A stretch of DNA of 64,000 nt from JAVBME01 sp031552765 (GCA_031552765.1 JAVBME010000019.1:1-64000); one strand, 5' to 3'. Shown: positions 1-7,896, numbered from the stretch's first letter. Program-made: numbers and translations. The notes: generated from the letters alone by a model not told the origin.

Positions 1-126
1 GTTCTTCTGTCTTGTTGCATGCTGGCATTTTTATATAAGTTCGCCGGAAAAAGGTTTTTCACCTCTTCCCGGCATTTCTGATATTTATGTTTGAAAAAAC
101 TTATTAAACAAGCACTTTGTGCCCAT

Positions 127-214
127 TATTGCAAGACGTAGAAACCGTCCCCTTGTCTTGGAACCGTCCCCTTGTCTTCTTATTGCAAGACGTAGGAACC
201 GTCCCCTTGTCTTG
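127..214. repeat. Short tandem repeats with core AACCGTCCCCTTGTCTT
   Basis: A unit of about 33 bases (ATTGCAAGACGTAG followed by the core AACCGTCCCCTTGTCTT) occurs at 127-159 and again at 182-214. An extra half unit containing only the core lies between them at about 159-178. The motif is non-coding in character although it can be translated in frame with the transposase remnant behind it. Similar GGGGACGGTT-type dispersed repeats are common next to mobile DNA in Firmicutes (recalled, not searched). Here it probably reached this site by insertion into, or recombination at, the damaged IS256 copy. Confidence 0.7.
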
Positions 215-215
215 T

Positions 216-449
216 GAAATCCGAAAGATCATCTATACCACCAATATGATCGAAAGCTACCACCGGCAATTGAGAAAAGTAACCAAAGGAAAATCCGTAT
301 TCCCCAGCGATGAAGCACTGTTAAAAATGCTCTATCTGGTCACGCAGGATGTGATGCTGCGCTGGACGGGCAGGATACACAATTGGGGCCAGATACTTCT
401 TCAACTAAGCGTTTTCTTTCCGGACAGGATTAAGTCGTCACTTCTTTAG
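216..449 (+). pseudogene. IS256-family transposase, C-terminal remnant
   Basis: About 77 codons match the C-terminal end of IS256/Mutator transposases: the run IIYTTNMIES, then a QLRKVTK stretch, FPSDEALLKMLYL and the RWTGR...WGQI motif near the end. A full transposase has about 400 residues including a DDE triad. Only the last part is present, so this copy cannot be active. The 5' side is replaced by short tandem repeats at 127-214. It stops at a TAG at 447-449. It marks the region as mobile DNA and probably says nothing about the genes that follow. Confidence 0.85.
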
Positions 450-485
450 GCATTAGCACAAAATTATTTACAGACTCCGGTAGAT

Positions 486-947
486 ATGGCTGAATATGAT
501 AATTTGAAAACAGTCACATCGAAAAAAGAAGCAGTTTTGAAAAAACCGGGTCTATTTTCTTTGCCATCTACCAAAGAGCAATATAATAAAGATTTGAAGA
601 GCATACAAAAGGATCGCGACCAGCTTCAGGCAATGGAGAAAGAAATAAATTCGCCTGATTATGGTGACAAGCTGCGCGAACGGGCGGTTACGGAATACAA
701 TAAGAAAAAGGATCATTCTGAAGAAAGAGCAAAATATTTAGCAACGCTGCCCAAGGTTGGGCAAGAAGAGTTTGTGTCTAAAGAAGCCAGGGCTACTACG
801 GTTAAGGAAAAATGGAGAGACATGCAAAAAGTAGATGTCTATCTAACTGCATGCATCAGAAAAGCTAGAGAGCGGGAGCGCATGTCCGCCAAAGGTAAAA
901 ACTGGGCAGATGGAGTGCTCAGAGATCAAGATGAATTTGAAAGGTAA
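486..947 (+). CDS. Charged coiled-coil protein, possible tail of a mobilization-type protein
   Basis: This is a 153-residue, Lys/Glu/Arg-rich, probably all-helical protein with no signal peptide or membrane segment. I do not recognise the family. The composition and the basic C-terminus (RKARERERM, then NWADGVLR) recall C-terminal pieces of plasmid mobilization proteins, but this is a guess. The reading frame is open back to the transposase stop at 449 and no good ribosome site precedes 486, so it may itself be a fragment. Its last 25 codons and the following non-coding 130 bases are repeated in diverged form at 4790-4985, on the other side of the reverse transcriptase genes, where the same ending (ERM..K..NWADGILRENR) is followed by a stop. 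Confidence 0.5.
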   Translation: MAEYDNLKTVTSKKEAVLKKPGLFSLPSTKEQYNKDLKSIQKDRDQLQAMEKEINSPDYGDKLRERAVTEYNKKKDHSEERAKYLATLPKVGQEEFVSKEARATTVKEKWRDMQKVDVYLTACIRKARERERMSAKGKNWADGVLRDQDEFER

Positions 948-1075
948 TTTTTCGCCAACCTGGATATGATTGTATTTTCACGACCGCCCCTGTCAAGCGA
1001 TCACTGCGTTTGCTACGCACACTTGACAGGGGCGTTACGTCTAAAATATTTAGCTGGTTAAGGGTTGGCCAGGGG
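876..1075 (+). repeat. Left copy of diverged direct repeat flanking the RT cassette
   Basis: The segment begins in codons encoding ERM.AK.KNWADG and runs through TTTTCGCCAA, the shared ATGATTGTATTTTCAC, a hairpin, and TAAAATATT/GCTGG/GGTTGGC blocks. The same order of blocks is found at 4790-4985. Between the blocks the two copies have diverged by substitutions and small indels. The two copies bracket the two reverse transcriptase genes exactly. Confidence 0.8.
985..1034. terminator. Perfect 13-bp inverted repeat after the coiled-coil ORF
   Basis: CGCCCCTGTCAAG (985-997) pairs with CTTGACAGGGGCG (1022-1034) around a 24-base loop. It lies 40 bases after the stop at 947 and could act as a transcription terminator, but it lacks an immediate T-run. 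The loop-proximal half is also present in the right repeat copy, in inverted orientation (4902-4934), so it may instead be a recombination-related palindrome. Confidence 0.5.
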
Positions 1076-1156
1076 TATTATATTATCTATAATTAGGAAG
1101 CCGGCTTTCATTTATTAGTTTAATGTATTAGAATTACAAGTAATAGGCGAAAACCA

Positions 1157-2509
1157 ATGAGGTATGATATGCGATTTGAAGAAGAAATAATGAAGGCTGT
1201 AAGGCATCAAGCGGCTAACGACATAGAAACTATTAAAACAAATGAAGAACTTAATAACATATTTGCATCATTAAAGTCCGATATAGAAAATGCTAGATAT
1301 GACTTTTCCAGATCAAATTCGATTGTATTAAACCAAAATGGGAAAAAGCGTTTTGTTAAGCAATTTTCTGGAGCATATTCAATTGAAAATATTCTATGTC
1401 AATGTATTAAACAGATACTGGATAAAGCTTTCAGGGTAAAATATCCTAACCGTAATAAGTCGGTCAGGTCTTTATTCGATACTCTTTCTACAACTAAACA
1501 AATGTCAGATTTTACAATCGTGAAATTCGATTTTAAGGACTATTTTAACTCAGTATCTTCTGTGTATGTGTTTGAGAAATTTTTAAAAGTTAAGTTAACT
1601 GATAGATTTGAGCTAGATATCATAAAAACGTTCGCAGAAAATACTAAATACGCATATGCAGGACTTAGTACTTCGAATGTTATAGCTGAAATCATTGCAA
1701 AATACTTTGACTCAATAGTTAGAAATGCATTAATTTCAAAAGGAGTTCTTTTTTTTGAACGATATATTGATGATGGACTAATTATCTTTAATGAACATGT
1801 AGAAGAACGCGAATGTAGAGATGTTATCTGTCAAGCGATCGAAAGCGTCTACAGAGATAAGATGATAGATGTTAAACCAAAATGCAAAACTTGCTTAAAC
1901 AGTTCTAAATTTGTCTATGTATCAAAACGTAATATATGTAGTAGTCCAGTCTCTTTTGATTATCTAGGTTATGAATTCTGGTTGAGTATCCCAAAGGACA
2001 AAGTAGAACTCAGATACGGAATAACTAAAAGTAAACAGGATAAATATAGTGATAAGATTGACAAGTTTATATTTTGTTATACAGAAATGAAGCATCCTGA
2101 TTATGACAACTTAGAATTATTACGTCATAGAATAGCGGCTTTTACTTCAAGAGAGGTTTATCAGGGTAAAAAATTTAGAACGGAAATTTGGAAAACCAAA
2201 GGCTTTATAACAAACTATGGTGAATTGCGATACATACTTGACACAGATCTTATCGAATATAATACGAAGCGTTTTCTTGAAAAAATGGTTGAGGAAGCAT
2301 TTGTGCGTGCTAAAATACCTTTACCGTATTTTCTATGTGGTTCACAGGGTAAAGCTGGTTATAATTTGTTTGAAAACATGAAAAAAAATAAGACTATTTT
2401 GCTTGTTGAACATATAGGTTATGACTATAATGCTCTAGTAAAATTATGCAAGCAAATTGGAATAAGTGATGTTGATAAGAACAAAAAAAGCGCGGTTATG
2501 GGACTTTAG
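1157..2509 (+). CDS. Reverse transcriptase, Drt3a-like (UG3-type)
   Basis: A 450-residue reverse transcriptase. RT motif A is IVKFDFKDYFNS (about 123-134), motif B is AGLSTSNVIAEIIAKYFD (about 171-188), and motif C is FFERYIDDGLIIF (about 198-210) with the two catalytic aspartates. It is followed by SFDYLGYEFW, typical of the region after the palm. No maturase, endonuclease or integrase domain follows, so it is neither a group II intron RT nor a retrotransposon. A second, different RT lies 218 bases downstream on the same strand with a structured RNA between them. Two adjacent RTs plus an ncRNA is the arrangement known for the defence system DRT type 3 (Drt3a/UG3 with Drt3b/UG8). That assignment rests on arrangement and length, not on a search. 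The gene is strikingly AT-rich compared with the core genome. No strong ribosome site is visible; ATG 1157 could be replaced by ATG 1169. Confidence 0.75.
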   Translation: MRYDMRFEEEIMKAVRHQAANDIETIKTNEELNNIFASLKSDIENARYDFSRSNSIVLNQNGKKRFVKQFSGAYSIENILCQCIKQILDKAFRVKYPNRNKSVRSLFDTLSTTKQMSDFTIVKFDFKDYFNSVSSVYVFEKFLKVKLTDRFELDIIKTFAENTKYAYAGLSTSNVIAEIIAKYFDSIVRNALISKGVLFFERYIDDGLIIFNEHVEERECRDVICQAIESVYRDKMIDVKPKCKTCLNSSKFVYVSKRNICSSPVSFDYLGYEFWLSIPKDKVELRYGITKSKQDKYSDKIDKFIFCYTEMKHPDYDNLELLRHRIAAFTSREVYQGKKFRTEIWKTKGFITNYGELRYILDTDLIEYNTKRFLEKMVEEAFVRAKIPLPYFLCGSQGKAGYNLFENMKKNKTILLVEHIGYDYNALVKLCKQIGISDVDKNKKSAVMGL

Positions 2510-2700
2510 TAAGAGAGTATCTTATAAAAACGAAGGTTGGTTATTAAATGACGAAGCGGCAAGGTTTCCCTTGCCGCCCCGGAACATCTGCCTTAGCTAT
2601 GTTCTAAACACAGTGTCGGTGGTAGAACTCCGTGCAAAGTGCCGATGATGTGTGTGCAGAAAAATCTGCACCGCAAGTAAATCTGACTTGCATATTTTTA
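2510..2700 (+). ncRNA. Putative structured ncRNA between the two RT genes
   Basis: The 218-base gap contains a series of stem-loops: a perfect 9-bp stem GCGGCAAGG/CCTTGCCGC (2556-2577), GAACAT/ATGTTC (2582-2604), GTGCAG/CTGCAC (2654-2671), and GCAAGT/ACTTGC (2673-2691) followed at once by ATATTTTTATT, which looks like an intrinsic terminator. An ACACAG segment (about 2608) and a TGTGTGTG run (2649-2656) sit in the middle. DRT systems commonly carry an RNA next to the RT that serves as template or scaffold. From memory, the type 3 system makes alternating GT/AC repeat DNA, which would make the AC/TG tracts noteworthy. The 5' end cannot be fixed from sequence, and the RNA could be processed from the RT messenger. 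Confidence 0.6.
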
Positions 2701-2727
2701 TTGTAGAATAAATTGAGGTGAATTTCA

Positions 2728-4744
2728 ATGGCATGGAATGGATTAGAAAGAAATAAACTTGATTACATATTAACTGATTTACTACCAGTCGAACTATCGG
2801 AATTATTTTCTTTTCGGCCATTTTATGATTTTCTTATTAAAAAAGAGCAAAAATCTATTCTTAATATGCTTACTGAAGAACTTAAAACAACAAAGGCAAA
2901 GGCTGAACATGTAATGTTCCAAAATAACTGGGCGACAATGCCATTAAAATATAATATATTAAAAGGCACGGATTCTTCTCGTGAAATGAGTCTTATTCAG
3001 CCACTTTCTGCTTTGAATTTATTTTTATTTATAGAATGCTATCAAAAAAATATCCTCCATTTTTTTGATGAAAAAAAATGTTTTTCAATTCGTTATCATA
3101 AAAAACACACGGATTTATACTATAAAGCTAAACACAATAAGGTTATTCATTATTTTGAAGGTCAATCCAAACGGACTGGCATAGGAGCGGTACAACAAAC
3201 TGGAAGTTATTTTAAAATATCACCATTCGAATCAATCAACTCATTTGCAGATTCTCGTATATGGAGAATGTGCAACTTTAAATATAAATACTTATGCTAA
3301 AATCGACTATAAGTCTTGTTTTGACAGCATATACACACACGCTTATAAATGGATCGTCGAACGTAATGTCATCGATTCTAAAGAGGCAAGGAATTCGAAT
3401 CTATTTATAACGATTGACCGCATTCTTCAAAACATAAATGGTCGTTCGTCTAATGGTCTTATTGTTGGACCTGAATTTTCAAGAATGATTGCAGAAGTAC
3501 TTTTACAGCAAATAGATAGCGAAATTTTACTTGCCTTATCAAACGAAGAAATTGAACGAGACAAAGATTATGTCGCTTTTCGATATGTTGATGATATATT
3601 TTTATTCGCTAATTCACAGGAGAATCTAAACTTAATTATTGAAAAGTACAGGATAGTTGGCGAAAAATATCGCATTCGGTTAAATGAATTGAAACTAGTT
3701 AAGGGTGAGACACCTTGTTTACCAAAGAGTTGGCTTGAAAAAACTAGGCACCTTTCAGATGTAATGGACAAATTCTTTTATAAAGGGAAAAAGTCTGATT
3801 TCAATGAACTGCCGGAAGAAGAGCGATTTTTAATAAAGTCTGATTTTATACAGGTTGACAGAGTTAAAGATGAAATAACTACTATTATGAAAGAGTGCAC
3901 AAACGATAGACGGACAATTGTTTCTTACCTATTATCAACATTGCTAAATAACATAAGCAAAAAGAAGGATGGATATACATTATTTGGCAAAACGAAAATA
4001 GGGAAAGCCATGCTGTTAATTGATATTGCTTTGTTTGTTTATGCTTTTTGTCCATCTTTTGATCAGACGCGAAAAATTATTTCAATAATTGTATATATGG
4101 ACAATGAAATATTTTTTAAAAAAGATAAAAATGCAAAGGAAAAACTTAAAAATGTTATAAATCGATATTCGTTTATATTCCAACAAGGCAATATTTGTGA
4201 TTTATGTGACTGGTTTCCATTTCTAAATGAGTTCGAAATTTCACTTGATGTTAAAACAGAAAATGCGCTAATAGGAAAAGCCTCTGAAGTTAATAATCCT
4301 ATTATTTGGGCCAATATTTTGCTGTATGCGAAATATTATGAACCATTTTTTATTGATATTAATTCAAAGGTTAACGAAATTATTGATACACAGATTTCAA
4401 GAATATCAGATAAAGAATTTTTTTTGCATAAAGAATTTTGGTATATATTAGTATTTTATAATTGTCCTTATGTCGATATTAAGTTGAGAAACAAAATGTC
4501 AAATATTATAAAGAAAATCACTGTTTATGCAAGTAATAACCCAAATCCGTCTTCTCGTGCAACAAAAATTGTATGCGATTTTTTAGAGCATAAATCAAAG
4601 AGTGGTAGTATGCCAAAAGAAAGTTTTTTTAATTGGAAAAGTACCCGCGGTATTGGCGCACAGATAACATATCGAACGTATCAACGGACTATATTCAAAC
4701 GATATCGAGGTAATAAATATAATTTATATGCGAGTATTGATTAA
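2728..4744 (+). pseudogene. Reverse transcriptase, Drt3b-like (UG8-type), frameshifted
   Basis: A second RT of about 670 residues encoded in two frames. The N-terminal part (2728-3300, ATG after the ribosome site TTGAGGTG) ends in KISPFES...NFKYKY and then a stop. The rest continues in the +1 frame with YAKIDYKSCFDSIYTHAYKW (motif A), SSNGLIVGPEFSRMIAEVLL (motif B) and FRYVDDIFLF (motif C, two aspartates). Dropping one T of the TT at 3292-3293 restores NFKYKYYAKIDYKS across the junction, so a single-base insertion (mutation or sequencing error) is the simplest explanation. Only the fragment after the break holds the catalytic residues, and it has no good start. A long helical C-terminal region of about 400 residues follows the palm, as in abortive-infection-type RTs. 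Length, partner RT and intervening RNA suggest Drt3b. If the shift is real the system is inactive, unless frameshifting is used. Confidence 0.7.
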
Positions 4745-4789
4745 AGGTTTACATTGTATCAAAGTATGTGCATGGGAACTATTAAACTA

Positions 4790-4985
4790 GAGCGCATGCC
4801 AACAAAAACCAGAAATTGGGCCGATGGAATACTAAGAGAGAATAGATAAGATTTTGGACGATAACTTTTCGCCAATCTGTACATGATTGTATTTTCACTA
4901 ATGTTCCTGTTCAGTGTGTGCAGCAAACTCAGTGAGGGACATCACGGTTAAAATATTGGGCTGGTCAATGGTTGGCAGAAGTGTT
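4790..4985 (+). repeat. Right copy of direct repeat, with ORF-tail remnant
   Basis: This segment after the second RT encodes the fragment KLERMPTKTRNWADGILRENR and a stop, matching the end of the coiled-coil ORF at 486-947. The non-coding blocks seen at 948-1075 follow in the same order. The hairpin segment at 4902-4934 matches 1002-1034 on the opposite strand at about 25 of 33 positions, so it is inverted relative to its flanks. The rest of the gap 4745-5128 shows no other gene. It contains AT-rich DNA and probably the promoter of the next gene. Confidence 0.75.
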
Positions 4986-5128
4986 TTGCTAAGTGTTTTC
5001 CAAATCGATAGTTGTTTTTAAGAAGTGTGATGCATATAATATCATCAATATGAATTTTTGCTTTTTAAATTAATGGCTAACTATGGGGTATTTTGAGAAC
5101 TTATTGATAGAAAGAAGGGTGGCAACTT

Positions 5129-5674
5129 ATGAAAAAATATTTTTTACCATTGTTTGTAGGCATTTTTCTAACATTTAGTACGAATTTTTGCCATGCTAAA
5201 ATTAGAGTTGTATATGATCAATTTTATGAAAAATATACTGTTAGTTCACAGTATGATCAAGAGTATATTGGCACACGACTTTTTAAAGAGTTTTGGAAAA
5301 ATGGAAATAAAGTGTACTATATGAGTATTTCTACACGTATTACTGGCCATAGAGGTACGTTGACATTTAAACCTGTTGCACAAATCAAGTTTCCTGATGG
5401 GGAAATAATTAAAATTTTTTTGCATAGCGTAAATACTTATGGAGAGACAGAGCGTTCCCGGTACCTAGCTGGTTATTATCCTCTGCCCCAAAATTTAGTC
5501 GACAAAATTGCTGAAAGTAGCAACATTTCTATTCTTGCTGAGGTAAGTAATCCTCAAGTAAGTCATAGTGCACAAATATATATACCCAATATATCACCGA
5601 AAATATATGTAGAATGGACTAATATCATAAAAGCACAAACTCCAGACGATCCTATTTTAGCAAAAAAGAAATAA
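5129..5674 (+). CDS. Small exported protein of unknown function
   Basis: A 181-residue protein with a clear Sec signal peptide (MKKYFLPLFVGIFLTFST..., cleavage after CHA near residue 24) and a ribosome site GAAAGAAGGGTGG just upstream. The mature part is about 155 residues, beta-rich in appearance, without cysteines or recognisable motifs, ending in a charged DPILAKKK tail. It shows a faint pattern resemblance to the exported protein at 54549-55166: a YT.S.Y element near the N-terminus, LP....I..., and an EW..I/LLK ending. The two could be distant relatives. It is the last gene of the AT-rich island and shares its base composition. I cannot assign a function; periplasmic location is inferred from the signal peptide. 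Confidence 0.65.
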   Translation: MKKYFLPLFVGIFLTFSTNFCHAKIRVVYDQFYEKYTVSSQYDQEYIGTRLFKEFWKNGNKVYYMSISTRITGHRGTLTFKPVAQIKFPDGEIIKIFLHSVNTYGETERSRYLAGYYPLPQNLVDKIAESSNISILAEVSNPQVSHSAQIYIPNISPKIYVEWTNIIKAQTPDDPILAKKK

Positions 5675-5798
5675 TAAAACATTAAAAGTATTTCTGTTAA
5701 GAAAACTCTACTGCATATAGATGTTGTGAAAGACGTGGTCAAGTTAGTCTGGTAAACCACTGTTTGCATTTTTATAAATACCCACTCCATACTATTCC

Positions 5799-5821
5799 AT
5801 GTACCAATAAATGTACCAATA
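5799..5821. repeat. Tandem 11-bp repeat ATGTACCAATA, near the island end
   Basis: ATGTACCAATA occurs at 5799-5809 and again at 5811-5821, about 110 bases from the displaced tRNA-Ser end. Paired short direct repeats close to an attachment site are typical of arm-type binding sites for tyrosine integrases. No integrase gene is visible in the window, so the assignment is inference. Confidence 0.4.
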
Positions 5822-5933
5822 GGGTGTAGAATAGGTAAAAATAGTATAAGTATAAGAAACAGTGGAAAGCAAAAAGTGGCTCTACAAGCGACTATATGAA
5901 AATGGTGAAAACAGAAAAACGCCTAATCTCTTG

Positions 5934-5992
5934 TTGCTAAACCGTTAGTAGGGGTAACTCTAGCGAGGGTTCAAATCCCTCCCACTCCGCCA
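5934..5992 (+). other. Displaced 3' half of tRNA-Ser(GCU): attachment site of the island
   Basis: The sequence runs from an anticodon loop TTGCTAA (anticodon GCT) through a 3' anticodon stem ACCGT, a long variable arm, the T-arm GCGAGGGTTCAAATCCCTCC, acceptor strand, discriminator G and encoded CCA (5990-5992). The 5' half is missing: the bases before the loop (CTCTTG) do not pair with ACCGT. This is the usual scar left when an integrative element inserts at the 3' half of a tRNA gene and supplies its own copy at the other end. The element therefore lies to the left, and the rebuilt tRNA-Ser should be upstream of position 1. Confidence 0.8.
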
Positions 5993-6081
5993 TATATCAA
6001 AGTAAAATGGGGCCTTGGAGCCAATTCCAGGGCTCTTATTTTTTTACCTATTAACCATTAAAAAACCGCATAAAATTTTTT

Positions 6082-6103
6082 AATTGCACGGGAATTGCAC
6101 GGG
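6082..6103. repeat. Tandem 11-bp repeat AATTGCACGGG
   Basis: Two perfect head-to-tail copies of AATTGCACGGG at 6082-6092 and 6093-6103, just outside the tRNA-Ser scar. This may be another integrase arm-type site or a trace of an earlier integration. The remainder of the gap 5675-6204 holds the tRNA scar, the 5799 repeats and the terminator at 6116, and no gene. Confidence 0.4.
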
Positions 6104-6115
6104 AAAGAAAATAAG

Positions 6116-6140
6116 AAAAAGCGGTCAGAAGACCGCTTTT
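6116..6140 (-). terminator. Intrinsic terminator downstream of the chemoreceptor gene
   Basis: The stem GCGGTC/GACCGC with loop AGAA is flanked by AAAAA on the left and TTTT on the right. It could work in both directions, but the gene ending just upstream on the minus strand (stop at 6205) is the likely user. Confidence 0.75.
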
Positions 6141-6204
6141 GAGAATTACTTTATCCTGTTGCCCATTTTATCGGCAGCATTAGAGGATGACAAACATCAT
6201 TATT

Positions 6205-7896
6205 TTATATTTTGAATTTACCTACTGCCTCCTGCATTTCCTGGGCCATTTTAGCCAGGTTTTGGCTGGCGGAGGCGATTTCTTCCATAGAGGCGGATTG
6301 TTCTTCGGTGGCGGCGGAGACGTTTTGTATTTCGCCGGAGGAGTTTTCGCATAGCTTGTTGACCTGCTGAACTGATTCGAGGATATCTTCGCTGCCTTTG
6401 GCGACGTTTTGTACGTTGGCCGAGATGTCTTTGACCTGGCCGGACACGCCGCCGACGAGTTTTACTATCTCTTCGAAGGAGGCGCCGGTCTGGTGTACTA
6501 CCTGTGCGCCGGCTTTTACTTCACGTGTGCCATTATGCATGGCTTCCATGGCTTTTTCCGTTTCGCTCTGTATTTCTCCGATAAGGTCGGCGATGTGTTT
6601 AGCGGCTTCTTGTGATTGTTCGGCAAGTTTTCTTACCTCTTCGGCTACGACGGCAAAGCCTCGGCCCTGTTCGCCAGCACGGGCGGCTTCAATGGCGGCA
6701 TTGAGCGCGAGAAGGTTGGTCTGGCTGGCGATACCGGATATGGCGCCTACTATTTCTCCTATTTCTTTGGAACGTTCGCTGAGATTTTCCACTACTTTAG
6801 CCGAGTCGTTAACGGTTTTTTCTACGCGATCCATTTGAGCGATGGCTGCCAAAGCCGATTTTCCGCCTTCAGAGGCGGTGTCGGCGGCTTTTTGCGCCCG
6901 TTCGGCGACTAAGGATACATTGGCTGATACTTCTTCCAGTTCGGCGACAATGTTCTCGGAGATACCGGAAGCTTTGCTGACGGCGGCCATCTGGTCGTCC
7001 GTCTGGTTGGCGACGTTGGTTATGGAGTTGGCGACAAGGTTGGAGGCTTGCGCGGACTGGTCGGCGCTGGCGGTTAGCTCTTGCGAAGAGGCGGCGACCA
7101 GCTCTGATTGCTGGCCTATATGCTGTAGGAGGTTTCGGAGGTTGGCTACCATGGTATTGGTGGCTGCGGCCAATTGTCCTATTTCGTCCTGGGTTGTGAT
7201 TTCGACTTTGTCGGTCAGGTCGCCGTTGGCTACTTTTTGCGCGACGGTGTTGATGGCGTTGACCGAGCCGGCTATCTTCCTGGCGCTGTAATAGCCGATG
7301 GCTATGCCCAGAACGGCTGAGATAAAAGCGGCTAAAAATGCTATTTTTTCGCCGCTGGCCGACGAAGAGGCGATGTTTGTTATGCTGTCATCGGTTTGTT
7401 TAGCAATGCGTTTTTCGTATTCTGCTACTTTAATAAGCAGTTGGCGGCCTGTTTCGATATTTTCATTGTTGGCGGCCAACGCCTCGGCTGTTTTTCCGGC
7501 TTGTACGAGCGGGAAGACTTTCTTTTCAGCGACTTGGGAGTATTTATCGTCCAGGGCTTTTAAATCGGCAAGGATTTTGCGGCCGTCTTCGCTGCGCGCT
7601 ATTTTGATGAGATGTTCTTCCAGTTTGCTGTTTTCGTCGGCTGCTTTTTGGTACTGGTCGGCGAAAGCCCGGTCGCCGGTGAGGATGTAGCCGCGTATGG
7701 CGGCGACCTGGACAGCGGCGTTGTACTGGATATCGTTTATGTTGTTATACCTGGGCAGTTCATTTTCCTTAAGGTTTTTTGCGTCGGACGCGATTTGGTC
7801 CATTTTGTAGATGGCCGTTGCAAAGCCGACAGCGCCGACGAATACTACGAGCAGGAAAAAAGAGACCATTTTTACTATTAGTTTTTTGTTCATCAT
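6205..7896 (-). CDS. Methyl-accepting chemotaxis protein
   Basis: A 563-residue transmembrane chemoreceptor. An N-terminal membrane helix (about 8-30) is followed by an extracytoplasmic four-helix-bundle-like sensor (about 31-185), a second membrane helix (about 186-207), a HAMP domain (about 208-260), and the long cytoplasmic coiled coil. The conserved hairpin tip contains IASQTNLLALNAAIEAARAG and GRGFAVVAEEVRKLA. The protein would relay ligand binding to CheA/CheW and flagellar or other motility. The ligand is unknown. There is no C-terminal CheR-binding pentapeptide. A ribosome site GGGAGA precedes the tandem ATGATG start. The gene stands alone, with a terminator at 6116-6140. About 330 bases of AT-rich, gene-free DNA separate it from the riboswitch region on the other side. 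Confidence 0.93.
   Translation of the reverse strand: MMNKKLIVKMVSFFLLVVFVGAVGFATAIYKMDQIASDAKNLKENELPRYNNINDIQYNAAVQVAAIRGYILTGDRAFADQYQKAADENSKLEEHLIKIARSEDGRKILADLKALDDKYSQVAEKKVFPLVQAGKTAEALAANNENIETGRQLLIKVAEYEKRIAKQTDDSITNIASSSASGEKIAFLAAFISAVLGIAIGYYSARKIAGSVNAINTVAQKVANGDLTDKVEITTQDEIGQLAAATNTMVANLRNLLQHIGQQSELVAASSQELTASADQSAQASNLVANSITNVANQTDDQMAAVSKASGISENIVAELEEVSANVSLVAERAQKAADTASEGGKSALAAIAQMDRVEKTVNDSAKVVENLSERSKEIGEIVGAISGIASQTNLLALNAAIEAARAGEQGRGFAVVAEEVRKLAEQSQEAAKHIADLIGEIQSETEKAMEAMHNGTREVKAGAQVVHQTGASFEEIVKLVGGVSGQVKDISANVQNVAKGSEDILESVQQVNKLCENSSGEIQNVSAATEEQSASMEEIASASQNLAKMAQEMQEAVGKFKI

Noticed and set aside
1157..4744. Retron or group II intron as the explanation of the RT genes
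   Set aside because: No msr/msd-like RNA directly upstream of a single RT, no maturase X or HNH domain, no intron domain V hairpin, and two RTs in tandem.
6398..7881. Several open frames on the plus strand across the chemoreceptor gene
   Set aside because: They are antisense shadows of a GC-rich coding region, with no ribosome sites or recognisable domains.
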